This document shows positions 36,793-46,622 of a stretch of DNA of 64,000 nucleotides, piece by piece (positions within the stretch are counted from its first letter, which is position 1; each line of letters starts with the position of its first letter). This stretch comes from Methylobacterium sp. Leaf123 (GTDB lineage Bacteria > Pseudomonadota > Alphaproteobacteria > Rhizobiales > Beijerinckiaceae). The stretch spans positions 1,203-65,202 of the forward strand of contig NZ_LMNS01000012.1 of the NCBI RefSeq assembly GCF_001423405.1, in the 5' to 3' direction. Both the position numbers and the translations under genes were made by a program. The notes under the pieces are model-generated. The model was not told the origin of the DNA. It did not search any database and worked only from the letters and a program-made list of their open reading frames with translations.

Positions 36793-36974
36793 GAACGTCC
36801 CCCAAAGTCCGGCCGAGGCCGGAAGCCGGCTCGTCAGGGGAGCGACTCTGCCAGCCGCGCGTGAAGCGCCGCTTGAGAAAGAGGCTTAAGGGGGGATGAG
36901 CGGGATGGGTGGATTCTTGCCGATCCGGTGCGACCGGGTGTCCTCTCTCCCCGCGGGCGGGAAGAGAGAGAGGC

Positions 36975-37424
36975 TCACACTTCCGGAAACCGCCGCAGCA
37001 GCGCGTCGCCATTGAGCCGGAGCGCGGCGCCGACCTCGGCCAGGGCGGCGTGCTCCTCGCGGCCGATGCCCTCATGGTCGGCCACATCCGCGGCGATGAG
37101 GAAGACGTTGCGGCGCTGCTCCTCCGGCCGCTCGGCGATGGCGCCGATCCGCACGAGGTTCTCGGCGCGGCCGGCACGGGTGCGGGCGCGGCCGAGCCCC
37201 TCGTAGAGCGCGTGTTCCAGCATCAGGCTGTCATAGCCCTTCTCGATGATCGGGTTCGCGCGGATGCCGGCGAGCGCCGTCTCGAATTCCTCGGTCATCA
37301 GCTCGCCGTCGGCGACCGCGACGTTGGCGCAGGCCGAGACCGCCGCCTGCATCAGCGTCTCGTCGCCGGCATAGGCCTTGAGGGTGGTGCGGAAGCGCTC
37401 GACCGCGTCGTGAAGAAGGCCCAT
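36975..37424 (-). CDS. TerB-like (tellurite-resistance family) protein
   Basis: The 149-residue all-helical protein has the TerB-type pattern: ANVAVADGELMTEEFETAL, YDSLMLEHALYEG and the acidic helix VADHEGIGREEHAALAEVG near the C-terminus. The Asp/Glu clusters could bind a metal ion. TerB-domain proteins occur both in tellurite/stress operons and alone. No other ter gene is nearby, so a resistance role is not implied. The ATG at 37424 is clear. Confidence 0.7.
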   Translation of the reverse strand: MGLLHDAVERFRTTLKAYAGDETLMQAAVSACANVAVADGELMTEEFETALAGIRANPIIEKGYDSLMLEHALYEGLGRARTRAGRAENLVRIGAIAERPEEQRRNVFLIAADVADHEGIGREEHAALAEVGAALRLNGDALLRRFPEV

Positions 37425-37579
37425 GACCGAGACAAATACCTCTTGAACGAAACCCTGCCCGACAAAACCCGATCGTCGGGATCCGCGCGTCCGACGGATG
37501 CCCGCCGCCGCGCCGGCCGACGACCATGCGTTTCACGCATCGCCGTCCGGTGTCGGAGCCTCGACAACGGGGATGCCGG

Positions 37580-38344
37580 TCAAACGATCCGCGCGCTGTC
37601 CCGAACCCGCGTCTCGGCGGCCTCGATCGCCTCCGGCGTGCCGACATGCAGCCATTGTCCGTCGAGGCGCAGGCCCTGGAGCCGGTTGCGCTTGATCGCC
37701 CGGTCGAACAGCAGGGTCAGGGAGAACGAGCCCTCCGGCGTGTCGGCGAACAGCTCCGGCTTCAGGATCGCCACGCCGGCATAGATGAAGGGCGCGACCT
37801 CGCGCTCGCCGCGCCAGCTCAGCCGGCCGTCCGCGTCCATATAGAAGTCGCCCGCCCCGTCGTAGCCGAGGCTCGTCGCGGTCGGGGCGACGAGGAGCAG
37901 GATGTCCGTCGTGTCGGGGTCCCAGGCCTCGATCAGCCGGCCGAGATTGGGCCGCGGCCCCTCCAGCCAGAACGAATCCGAGTTGAACACCACGAAGGGC
38001 TCACCGTCGAAGTGGTGGAGCGCCTTCTTCACGCCGCCGCCGGTCTCCAGCAGCGCATCCCGCTCGTCGGAGACGATGAGGGCCGGCGCGCTGCTGCGGT
38101 GGGAGAGATGGCCCTCCATCAGGTCGGCGAGCCAGTGGACGTTGACCACCGCCGTCTCGATGCCACCCGCCGCCGCCCGGTCGAGGGCGTGGTCGATCAG
38201 CGCCTTGCCGGCCACCTCGACGAGGGGTTTAGGCACCGTCGCGGTGATCGGGCGCATGCGCTTGCCCAGGCCCGCCGCGAGCACGAAGGCGCGGGTGACT
38301 TTCTTTGGGGTGGGGTCAGCCTTGGGAGTGGGTTCAGCGCTCAT
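37580..38344 (-). CDS. murU: Nucleotidyltransferase, MurU-like (N-acetylmuramate-1-phosphate uridylyltransferase)
   Basis: The 254-residue protein has the sugar-phosphate nucleotidyltransferase motif LAAGLGKRMRPITATVPKPL near residues 22-41, a catalytic FNSDSFW and an acidic metal site in the second half. It follows the TsaE-AmgK fusion gene by 33 bases in the same direction. In Pseudomonas, AmgK and MurU act in series to recycle MurNAc from peptidoglycan into UDP-MurNAc, which is the likely role here. Older annotations call it mannose-1-phosphate guanylyltransferase. The substrate is inferred from context. Confidence 0.8.
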   Translation of the reverse strand: MSAEPTPKADPTPKKVTRAFVLAAGLGKRMRPITATVPKPLVEVAGKALIDHALDRAAAGGIETAVVNVHWLADLMEGHLSHRSSAPALIVSDERDALLETGGGVKKALHHFDGEPFVVFNSDSFWLEGPRPNLGRLIEAWDPDTTDILLLVAPTATSLGYDGAGDFYMDADGRLSWRGEREVAPFIYAGVAILKPELFADTPEGSFSLTLLFDRAIKRNRLQGLRLDGQWLHVGTPEAIEAAETRVRDSARIV

Positions 38345-38377
38345 GCCGCCTCGACCGGTCCGGTTGAAAAGAAGCGT

Positions 38378-40015
38378 TCAGGACGCGGCGGAATCGGCGT
38401 CCGGCCGCGGGGCGACGAGGCTCGGCAGGTGCGTCTCGTGCCACGCCCGCACCGAGGCCAGCGCCGGATGGGCGAGGTTGCGCGCGAGATAACCCTCGAT
38501 CCGCGGCAGGTGGGCGAGGTAGCCCGGCTTGCCGTCGCGTTTGTCGAGGCGGGCGAAGATGCCGAGAATCTTGGTGGCACGCTGCGCCGCCAGCACCGCG
38601 TAGGCGCGGGCGAAGGCCTGCATGTCGAAGCCGATATCCCGGCCCCGGCGCTCGCGGATGTAGAGGCCGAGCAGGCGCAATTCGAAATCGGCGCTGGCAT
38701 CGACCCGCGCGTCCTGAAGCAGCGAGGCGACGTCGTAGGCCGGATGGCCCATCACCGCATCCTGGAAATCGATCACCCCGACTCGCTCTAGCCCGGTCCG
38801 CTCGGGGAGCCAGATCAGGTTGGGCGAGTGGTAATCGCGCAGGGTCCAGGTGGCGGGCTCGGCGATCAGGTCTCTCAGCGCCTCGGCCCACAGGTCGCGG
38901 AAGGTGCGCCGCGCCTCCGGTGACAGGCTCGTGCCGCGGATCGCCGGCGCGTACCATTCGGGCAGCAGCTCCGCCTCGAACAGCAGGGCTTCGAGGTCGT
39001 AGGGCGGGATGACGTGGTCGATCCCCTCGCTCACCGGCACGGCGCTGGGCAGATCGGTGGCGTGGAGCTTGGCCAGCAGCCGGACGGCCTCGGCGTAGCG
39101 CTCGGGGCGCGGCGTGCCGTTCTCGATCACCGGCTCGGCGCCGAGATCCTCCAGGATCAGCAGGCCGGCATCGAGGTTCTCGCCCAGGATCTTCGGCGCG
39201 GAAAAGCCGATCGCGCGCAGCGCCCGGTCCATGCCGACGAAGGCGTGAACGCTCTCGGCGAGCTTGACCACGGCGCTGTAGGGTTTCCCGTCCTTCACCG
39301 GCGGCCCGTCGGGCCGGGGCGGCGAGATCATCAGCACGGCGGTCTCGCCGCTCGGCTTCACCAGCCGCTCATAGGCGCGCGAGGAGGCATCGCCCTGCAT
39401 CAGCACCCGGTCGGCCTCGTCCCATCCGCTGCGGGCGAGCAGTGCCCGGATCGCACGGGCGCGTGTCAGCCGCTCCAGCATCTCGGGCGTGCCGTCGATC
39501 CGCACGAGGCGGGCCTCCTCACCGAACTCGGCCCTCAGGGACAGCTCGACGGTGAGGGTCGGGTTGTCGCGCGCGCCCAGGCGCTCGGGCCACTCGACCA
39601 GGGTGATCGCGGTGTCGGAGAGTTCGTCGAAGCCGAGTTCCACCAACTCGTCCGGGCCGCGCAGGCGGTAGAGGTCGGCGTGGATCACCGCGCCGCCGGA
39701 GCGGGTCTCGTAGGGCTGGATCAGGGTGAAGGTCGGGCTCGGCACTTCGAGCCGCGGATCGCCGGCCAATTCGCGGATCATCGCGCGGGCGAGCGTGGTC
39801 TTGCCCGCGCCGAGACCGCCGGACAGGGCCACGAGGTCGCCGGGCCGGAGGAAGCCGGCGAGGAAGGCGGCCATGTCCTCGGTCGCGCCCTCCTCGGGCA
39901 GCAACACCTCCCAGGCGGCGCGCCGCGGCGCCGACGATTCCGGCTGTGCCGGGTCCTCGCCCTGCGACGGGCCGGGCTGCGGGCTTCCCGCCATGCCGTC
40001 CGGATCCTCGCTCAC
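38378..40015 (-). CDS. tsaE: Fusion of TsaE (tRNA t6A ATPase) and AmgK-like phosphotransferase
   Basis: The 545-residue protein joins two enzymes. Residues about 35-180 are TsaE: Walker A SGGLGAGKTT at 65-74, SPTFTLIQPYE, and VEWPERLG at 140-147, the ATPase required for t6A37 modification of tRNA. Residues about 200-530 are an APH-fold phosphotransferase with catalytic Asp394 in LRDYHSPNLIW and the metal motif DFQDA at 416-420, like AmgK, which phosphorylates MurNAc/GlcNAc at the anomeric position. The start is a GTG at 40015 with GGAGG ten bases upstream; a TTG at 40033 is unlikely. It is followed by murU. The same fusion is known in Rhizobiales. Confidence 0.88.
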   Translation of the reverse strand: MSEDPDGMAGSPQPGPSQGEDPAQPESSAPRRAAWEVLLPEEGATEDMAAFLAGFLRPGDLVALSGGLGAGKTTLARAMIRELAGDPRLEVPSPTFTLIQPYETRSGGAVIHADLYRLRGPDELVELGFDELSDTAITLVEWPERLGARDNPTLTVELSLRAEFGEEARLVRIDGTPEMLERLTRARAIRALLARSGWDEADRVLMQGDASSRAYERLVKPSGETAVLMISPPRPDGPPVKDGKPYSAVVKLAESVHAFVGMDRALRAIGFSAPKILGENLDAGLLILEDLGAEPVIENGTPRPERYAEAVRLLAKLHATDLPSAVPVSEGIDHVIPPYDLEALLFEAELLPEWYAPAIRGTSLSPEARRTFRDLWAEALRDLIAEPATWTLRDYHSPNLIWLPERTGLERVGVIDFQDAVMGHPAYDVASLLQDARVDASADFELRLLGLYIRERRGRDIGFDMQAFARAYAVLAAQRATKILGIFARLDKRDGKPGYLAHLPRIEGYLARNLAHPALASVRAWHETHLPSLVAPRPDADSAAS

Positions 40016-40165
40016 CGCCCCAATCCTCCGCAACGCCGCGAACGGCCACCCCGATCAGGGTTAAGCCTCCGCCCTTCTAGCGGGGGATGTTTAACCATTT
40101 TTAGCCGCCGCGGTGAGCCCCGCCCCTCGGCGTCGGCCCCCCTCATCCCGATCCCGTGAACGCCC

Positions 40166-42691
40166 CTACTCGGCGGCCTCGGCCAGCCCGCCATTGCTCG
40201 GCGGCTCGACGGGGAACAGGCAGGTGACCCGCGTGCCCGTGCCGGGTGCCGAGTGGATCTCGACCCGCCCGCCATGCAGCTCGACGAAGGAGCGCACGAT
40301 CGAGAGGCCGAGCCCGACGCCGCGATGCTTGGTGCCCAGCGTGTTGCTCTCGAACCGGTCGAACACCCGGTCGATGATTTCGGGCGCGATACCGCGGCCG
40401 CGATCGGTCACCGTCAACCGCAGCTCCCGCCCCTCGCGCCGCGCCTCGACGCGGACCTGCTGGCCCGGCGCGGAGAAGCCGACCGCGTTGGAGAGCAGGT
40501 TGAACAGGATCTGACGCACCCGCTTGCCGTCGGCGAACACGCTGCCGACCCCCTCCGGCACGTCGAGGTCGAGGCCGATATCGGATTCCGCCAGCCGGTC
40601 CTCGATGCCGCGCACGGCCGCTTCCACGGTGGCGCGCACGTCGATCGTCTCGCGCTGGAGTTCGAGCGAGCCGGCATCGATCGAGGCGAGATCGAGGATG
40701 TCGTTGATGATGACGAGCAGCGCGGCCGACGAGCGCATGATGTGCTCGGAATATTCGCGCTGGCGCTCGTTGAGGGCGCCGACGGTCTCGTCGCCGAGGA
40801 GCTGGGTGAAGCCGATGATGTTGGTCAGCGGCGAGCGCAGCTCGTAGGAGACGTGGTGGACGAAGGTGTCGCGCAGTTGCGAGGCGCGCTCCAGGGCGTC
40901 GTTCTTCTCGGTCAGCGCGCGCTCGACATTGGCGCTCGCGGTGACGTCGATGAAGGTCAGCAGCGTCGCGCCGAGCGGCAGCGGCTGCGAGGAGCAATCG
41001 AGCACCGTGCCGTCGTTGATGTCGAGGCGGCAGCCATGGCCGCTGCGGGTCTCGGAGAGGCCGGTGACCGACTGGCGGATGCCGGCCCAGGGGCTCTGGT
41101 CCGGCGTCAACGCCCGGCAGGCGGCGATCACCGCATCGACATGCGGCTTGCCCGCCAGCGTCGCCGGGTCGAGGCGCCAGGTCGCGGCGAAGGCGCGGTT
41201 GGCCACCGTCAGGCGCCCGTCGGCGCCGAACACCGCCACCGGCTCCTTGAGGGCTTCCAGGGTCTCGGCCTGCTCCTTCATCAGCGCGTCGTAGCGCGAG
41301 GCGAGCTTCATGCTCTCCGAGACGTCGTGGTAGAGATAGGTCAGGCCGCCCTGCGGATTGGGGTCGGCGACGACGCGCAGCGTCCGCCCGTCGGGCAGGT
41401 ACCAGGGCGTGTCGGTGGGCTCGACCGCGCGGTAAGCGGCGAGCACATCGGTCTTCCACGAGCGGAAATCGGCCTGCTCGGGGAGTTTGCGCGCGGCGCG
41501 CAGGCGGTCGAGGATTTCGCCGTCGAGCGGGCGGCCTTCGAGGAAGGCGGGGTCGAGATCCCACAGGCGCTGGTAGGCGGCGTTGTGGAAGATCAGGCGC
41601 TGGCGCGCGTCGAACATCGCCACCGCGGTCGGCAACTGGTCGAGGGTGCGGACGTTGGCGTCCATCTGCCGCTGCAGGTCGGCCCGGACGCTTTCCAGCT
41701 CCGAGACATCGACGGCGATGCCGACCCGGCCGGTTTCCAGGGTGCTCTCGCTGACATCGAGGGTGCGGCGCGCACCCGCCACCACCGCCGAGAGGCGCAA
41801 GGCCTGGGCGGGAAGGCCCGGCCGGCGCGCCTGCCGGACGATCTGTTCGCGGGCGCTCCGGTCGAGCAATTCGAGGCCGTGGCTGAGGGCGGCCTCGCGG
41901 TTCGGGGCCTCCACGGCGGCGGCGTAGGCCGCGTTGACGAAGGCGAGCGCCCCGTCCGGGCTGCGATGCCAGATCGGCTGCGGCAGTGCGTCGAGCAGGC
42001 CCGCCAGCGCGGACAGGCCGCGCTTGGCCTCGTCCAGCGTGTGGCGCAGCTCGATCAGCTCGCGGCGCTCGTCGGTGGTCTCGCGCAGGCGCAGCAGCGC
42101 CCGCCCGCCGACCGCCTGACCCTGCGCCTCGATGTAGCGCCCGGCGAGGCTGCGCAGGTTCATCCGGAAGCCGGTGCCGCGCTCGCACAGCGTCGCGACG
42201 GCGGAATCGAGCAGTTGCGCGTCCTGGGGGGCGAGCCACGTGCCGAAGGCGAGCAGATGCCGCGAGCCGCCCTGAAGCCCGCGCGAATCCTGGCTGCGAG
42301 GATCCTGGTTCCGGAGATCTTGAGCAAAGCCGGCATCGCCCACGATCGACGGCTCGCCACGCCCGGCCCAGGCGACGAGAACCTGACGCTCGGAATGGAG
42401 CAGCATCTCGGCGCGGTCATGCGCGCCGCGCAATTGGGCGAGTTCGTCCTGAAGCGCGCGCTCCTTGCGCGTCCAGCCGACGCGCTCGCGCAGGTAGACC
42501 AGCGACAGGATGGTCGCGAACAGGATCAGGCCGAGGACGACGGCGAGGCCGACAACGTTGTGCGTCTGCATCGCTCCCAGCATCGGCCTCGCTTCGATGG
42601 ACGGAGCGCCCTCGGCGAATGCCGCGACCGGTGCCGCGACGACGAGGACGCCGACGCGCGACAGGGCGCGCGCCGCCCGTTCCAGACCCAT
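40166..42691 (-). CDS. divL: DivL-like cell-cycle kinase homologue with tyrosine in place of the catalytic histidine
   Basis: The 841-residue protein has an N-terminal signal/anchor and one membrane helix (GLAVVLGLILFATILSLVY). Then follow several PAS-like domains: one with ALPQPIWHRSPDGALAFVNA, one with QLPTAVAMFDARQRL, and one with LKEPVAVFGADGRLT. A HisKA domain follows, whose H-box reads HHVSYELRSPL, with Tyr616 (codon TAC at 40844-40846) where histidine kinases carry His. A HATPase module (NLLSNAVGF, DRGRGIAP, GVGLGLSI) ends the protein. This Tyr substitution and multi-PAS layout are hallmarks of Caulobacter DivL, which controls CckA. The ATG at 42691 is used; a frame extension upstream is Arg/Pro-rich leader. 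Confidence 0.86.
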   Translation of the reverse strand: MGLERAARALSRVGVLVVAAPVAAFAEGAPSIEARPMLGAMQTHNVVGLAVVLGLILFATILSLVYLRERVGWTRKERALQDELAQLRGAHDRAEMLLHSERQVLVAWAGRGEPSIVGDAGFAQDLRNQDPRSQDSRGLQGGSRHLLAFGTWLAPQDAQLLDSAVATLCERGTGFRMNLRSLAGRYIEAQGQAVGGRALLRLRETTDERRELIELRHTLDEAKRGLSALAGLLDALPQPIWHRSPDGALAFVNAAYAAAVEAPNREAALSHGLELLDRSAREQIVRQARRPGLPAQALRLSAVVAGARRTLDVSESTLETGRVGIAVDVSELESVRADLQRQMDANVRTLDQLPTAVAMFDARQRLIFHNAAYQRLWDLDPAFLEGRPLDGEILDRLRAARKLPEQADFRSWKTDVLAAYRAVEPTDTPWYLPDGRTLRVVADPNPQGGLTYLYHDVSESMKLASRYDALMKEQAETLEALKEPVAVFGADGRLTVANRAFAATWRLDPATLAGKPHVDAVIAACRALTPDQSPWAGIRQSVTGLSETRSGHGCRLDINDGTVLDCSSQPLPLGATLLTFIDVTASANVERALTEKNDALERASQLRDTFVHHVSYELRSPLTNIIGFTQLLGDETVGALNERQREYSEHIMRSSAALLVIINDILDLASIDAGSLELQRETIDVRATVEAAVRGIEDRLAESDIGLDLDVPEGVGSVFADGKRVRQILFNLLSNAVGFSAPGQQVRVEARREGRELRLTVTDRGRGIAPEIIDRVFDRFESNTLGTKHRGVGLGLSIVRSFVELHGGRVEIHSAPGTGTRVTCLFPVEPPSNGGLAEAAE

Positions 42692-43180
42692 GTCCCGCCC
42701 CCACCCCAAACCCGGCACGCTCCGCAGGCCCTGGGGCCTGCGCCTGGAAAGCTCCCGGACCGCACCGGGCAAACACCCGCTGCTGCGACCGGCTTGCCGC
42801 CGCCGCGCGGGCACCTGCTTCCGAAGATTCGCGCCACTGTAACGCGGGGTCGATTCCGCCTGGAAGCGCCTTTGTGGCCCGGAACCCGTCGGTCCTGCAT
42901 TCGGGCGCCACACAGCACCCAAAAGCCACACCGCCGAAATCGGGACTTGACGAATTTTTAAGAATTGCCGGGCGCCGGGCCGAGGTCGGGATCTGGTTTC
43001 GCGTGGCAGCCGGGGCCGCCAAAACAGGTTCGCGGCACCCCCGGCGGCCTGCCGACTCTGTGGCGGATGTCGCCGAAACGCAAAGAAGCCCGGCCATGAG
43101 CCGGGCTTCCTCGCGAATCTTGCCTTGGGCCGCCTCAAACCTCCGAATTCCTGCGCGGAAACCGGAGGCCCGAAGACCGA
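42692..43180 (-). promoter_or_regulatory. Intergenic region between ahcY and divL
   Basis: These 489 bases hold the ahcY terminator hairpin (43085-43109) and the divL leader. The open frame through it is Arg/Pro-rich with no domain and is not accepted as coding. An AT-richer patch around 42930-42965 (GACGAATTTTTAAGAATTGC) might be part of the divL promoter, but no defined box can be assigned; CtrA-type TTAA half-sites were looked for and not convincingly seen. Confidence 0.35.
43085..43109 (-). terminator. Hairpin terminator of ahcY
   Basis: GAAGCCCGG and CCGGGCTTC form a perfect 9-bp stem with a 7-base loop (CCATGAG). It lies 71 bases beyond the ahcY stop on the transcribed strand. The minus strand continues TTTGCG after the stem, giving a short T-run. 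The stem sequence is nearly the same as those at 59275 and 59337. Confidence 0.7.
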
Positions 43181-44587
<1,407 letters not shown>

Positions 44588-44721
44588 CTCGGTATCCCTT
44601 TTCAGTCGTGGCCGGCGCGAAACGTCCAATCGTTCCGGCGCTTCGGCCCGGCGCATCGGCCGGTTCACCCGGCCGGGTCGGCCATCCCTGTAGCAGGGCT
44701 CGCTCTAGGGAGCAATCAAGA

Positions 44722-44739
44722 CATAAAGATGTCTTTATG
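44722..44739. promoter_or_regulatory. 18-bp perfect palindrome upstream of ahcY, candidate SahR-type operator
   Basis: CATAAAGA-TG-TCTTTATG has perfect 8-bp arms, AT-rich in a GC-rich setting, about 135 bases before the ahcY start. ArsR-family SahR regulators of the methionine/SAH cycle in Proteobacteria bind AT-rich palindromes of the ATAAAG...CTTTAT kind (from memory). The position in the ahcY promoter region makes this a good candidate. No sahR gene is in the window. Confidence 0.55.
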
Positions 44740-44773
44740 CGTTTAATTCCAGGGTGAACGATTGGAGCTGGAG

Positions 44774-44816
44774 CGCATTCCGACGAGTGGTCCCCGGTTC
44801 GTCGAAAGAATGCGCG
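44774..44816. repeat. Palindromic dispersed repeat, family B copy 2
   Basis: The arms GCGCATTC/GAATGCGC and CGACGA/TCGTCG match 27485-27528 with one base less in the centre. Similarity extends rightward to about 44873, almost to the stop of the acyl-CoA synthetase gene. It lies between ahcY and that gene, 35 bases from the palindrome above. Confidence 0.78.
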
Positions 44817-44869
44817 TTCAATCAAAGGCCTAGAGACGCCAGCCTGATGCAATCGGGTCGGAGGTGGCT

Positions 44870-46537
44870 CTATGCCGGCTCGTCCCGCAATTGCCGCCGG
44901 ATGATCTTGCCGCTCGTCGTCATCGGCAGCGTGTCGCGAAACGCGAGCGCGCGGGGCACCTCGTGGGCGGAGAGCCGGGCCTTGGCGAAGGCGAGGATTT
45001 CTGCGGCGAGCACCTCGGAGGGCGAGAAGCCCGCGCGCAGGGTGACGAAGGCCTTCACGGTCTCGGTGCGCAGCGGATCGGGCACGCCCACCGCGGCGGC
45101 CAGCCCCACCGCCGGATGGGCGCAGAGGCAGGCTTCGATCTCGGCCGGGCCGATCCGGTAGGCGGCGGAGGTGATGAGATCGTCCTCGCGGCCGACGAAG
45201 CGGATATAGCCGTCGGCGTCGCGCCGCGCTTGGTCGCCGGTCATCCACCAGCCGTCGCGGAACTTCTTGGCGGTCGCCTCGGGTTGATTCCAGTAGCCGA
45301 GGAACAGCACCGGATCGGGGGCACGCACGGCGATCTCGCCGGGTTCATCCGCATCCGCCTCGGTCCCGTCCGCGCGCAGAACCGCGACGCGGTGGCCCGG
45401 CACCGGTTTGCCCGTCGCGCCGGCCCGGGCCACGCCGATCCGCGCGCTGGAAGCGAGAACGAGGTTGCACTCGGTCTGGCCATAGGCCTCGCCGATGGTG
45501 AGGCCGAGGGCGTCGCGGGCCCAATCGAAGGTCTCGGCTCCGAGCGCCTCGCCGGCGGAGGCGATGTTGCGCAAGGCGGAGAGATCGAATCGTTGGCGTG
45601 GATCGGCCACCCCGCGCAGCATGCGCAACGCCGTCGGCGGCAGGAAGGCGTGGGTGACGCCGAGATCCGCCATCAGCCGAAACGCCGCCTCCGGCTCGAA
45701 CCGGCCGAGCGGCCGGGCGACCACCGGCATGCCGAGGCGAAGGGACGGCATCAGCACGTTCAGAAGGCCGCCGGCCCAGGCCCAGTCGGAGGGAGTCCAC
45801 ATCAGCCCGGTTCCCTCGGGCGGGAAGCCATGCATCACGCTCCAGCCCGGCAGGTGGCCGAGCAGGACCCGGTGGCCATGCAGCGCCCCCTTAGCGAGGC
45901 CGGTCGTGCCGGAGGTGTAGATCATCAGGGCCGGATCGTCGGGCCCGGTCGCCCGCGTCTCGAACCCGTCCGGGGCGCTCTCCAGAACCGCGAAGAAATC
46001 CTCCGCAGCCTCCCCGGCCCCATCGACCGAGAGGATCGTGGCGAGATCCGGCAGGTCGGCGCGCAGCCGTTCCAGCTTGGCCAGTCCGGGCGCGTCGGTG
46101 ACGATGGCCCGCGCGCCGGAATCGGCGAGGCGATGGCGCAGGGCCGCCTCACCGAACAGGCCGGCGAGCGGCAGCGCGATCGCCCCGAGCCGGTAGGCGG
46201 CCAAGTGGGTCACCACCACCGCCGCCGATTGCGGCAGCAGCACGCCCACCCGGTCGCCCGGCCCGACGGCGCGCGCGGCCAGCGCCGCCGCGAGCCGCAG
46301 GGAATCGGAGCGCAGGCGGCCGTAGCTCACCGGCTCGGGGCGGTCGTCGGGGCCGAGCACGAGGAGCGCGGTGCGGTCGGGCTCGCTCAGCGCCCAGCGG
46401 TCGCAGACATCGGCCGCGATGTTGTAGCGCTCCGGGATCTCCCAACGGAAATCCGCGACGAGCTTTTCGTAAATGTCCGCCGGCTCCGGCACGGCAATGT
46501 CCTCGACCTGCGGCGGCCCCCCGCGCCGGCTCTGCAT
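44870..46537 (-). CDS. Acyl-CoA synthetase (AMP-forming)
   Basis: The 555-residue enzyme of the ANL superfamily has the ATP-binding loop MIYTSGTTGLAKGALHGH, the YGQTECNLV motif, GWWMTGDQARRDADGYIRFVG, and the catalytic Lys in TTSGKIIRRQL close to the C-terminus. It activates a carboxylic acid to its acyl-CoA; overall it resembles medium-chain (ACSM-like) and acetyl/propionyl-type enzymes. The start is the ATG at 46537 with an AGGA site. Nitroreductase and enoyl-CoA hydratase genes are neighbours, so a fatty or aromatic acid degradative setting is possible, but the substrate is unknown. Confidence 0.88.
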   Translation of the reverse strand: MQSRRGGPPQVEDIAVPEPADIYEKLVADFRWEIPERYNIAADVCDRWALSEPDRTALLVLGPDDRPEPVSYGRLRSDSLRLAAALAARAVGPGDRVGVLLPQSAAVVVTHLAAYRLGAIALPLAGLFGEAALRHRLADSGARAIVTDAPGLAKLERLRADLPDLATILSVDGAGEAAEDFFAVLESAPDGFETRATGPDDPALMIYTSGTTGLAKGALHGHRVLLGHLPGWSVMHGFPPEGTGLMWTPSDWAWAGGLLNVLMPSLRLGMPVVARPLGRFEPEAAFRLMADLGVTHAFLPPTALRMLRGVADPRQRFDLSALRNIASAGEALGAETFDWARDALGLTIGEAYGQTECNLVLASSARIGVARAGATGKPVPGHRVAVLRADGTEADADEPGEIAVRAPDPVLFLGYWNQPEATAKKFRDGWWMTGDQARRDADGYIRFVGREDDLITSAAYRIGPAEIEACLCAHPAVGLAAAVGVPDPLRTETVKAFVTLRAGFSPSEVLAAEILAFAKARLSAHEVPRALAFRDTLPMTTSGKIIRRQLRDEPA

Positions 46538-46622
46538 CGTCCTGCCGGCCGCGCCGCGTCGCGGCGAGACCGGTTGCTTCTCATCTGCCCCCGCCGGGAC
46601 CGGCGCAATCCGCCTTCCGTAC

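Noticed and set aside
36975..37424. Tellurite-resistance system
   Set aside because: Only a single TerB-like protein is present, without terC, terD or terZ neighbours; the domain alone does not indicate tellurite resistance.
40253..42961. A 902-codon plus-strand frame opposite divL
   Set aside because: The translated product has no domain and matches the antisense composition seen opposite other real genes; divL motifs are unambiguous.
44588..44721. SAH or SAM riboswitch in the ahcY leader
   Set aside because: Only generic GC-rich hairpins are visible; the conserved pairing and loop bases of SAH or SAM-II riboswitches could not be recognised by eye.
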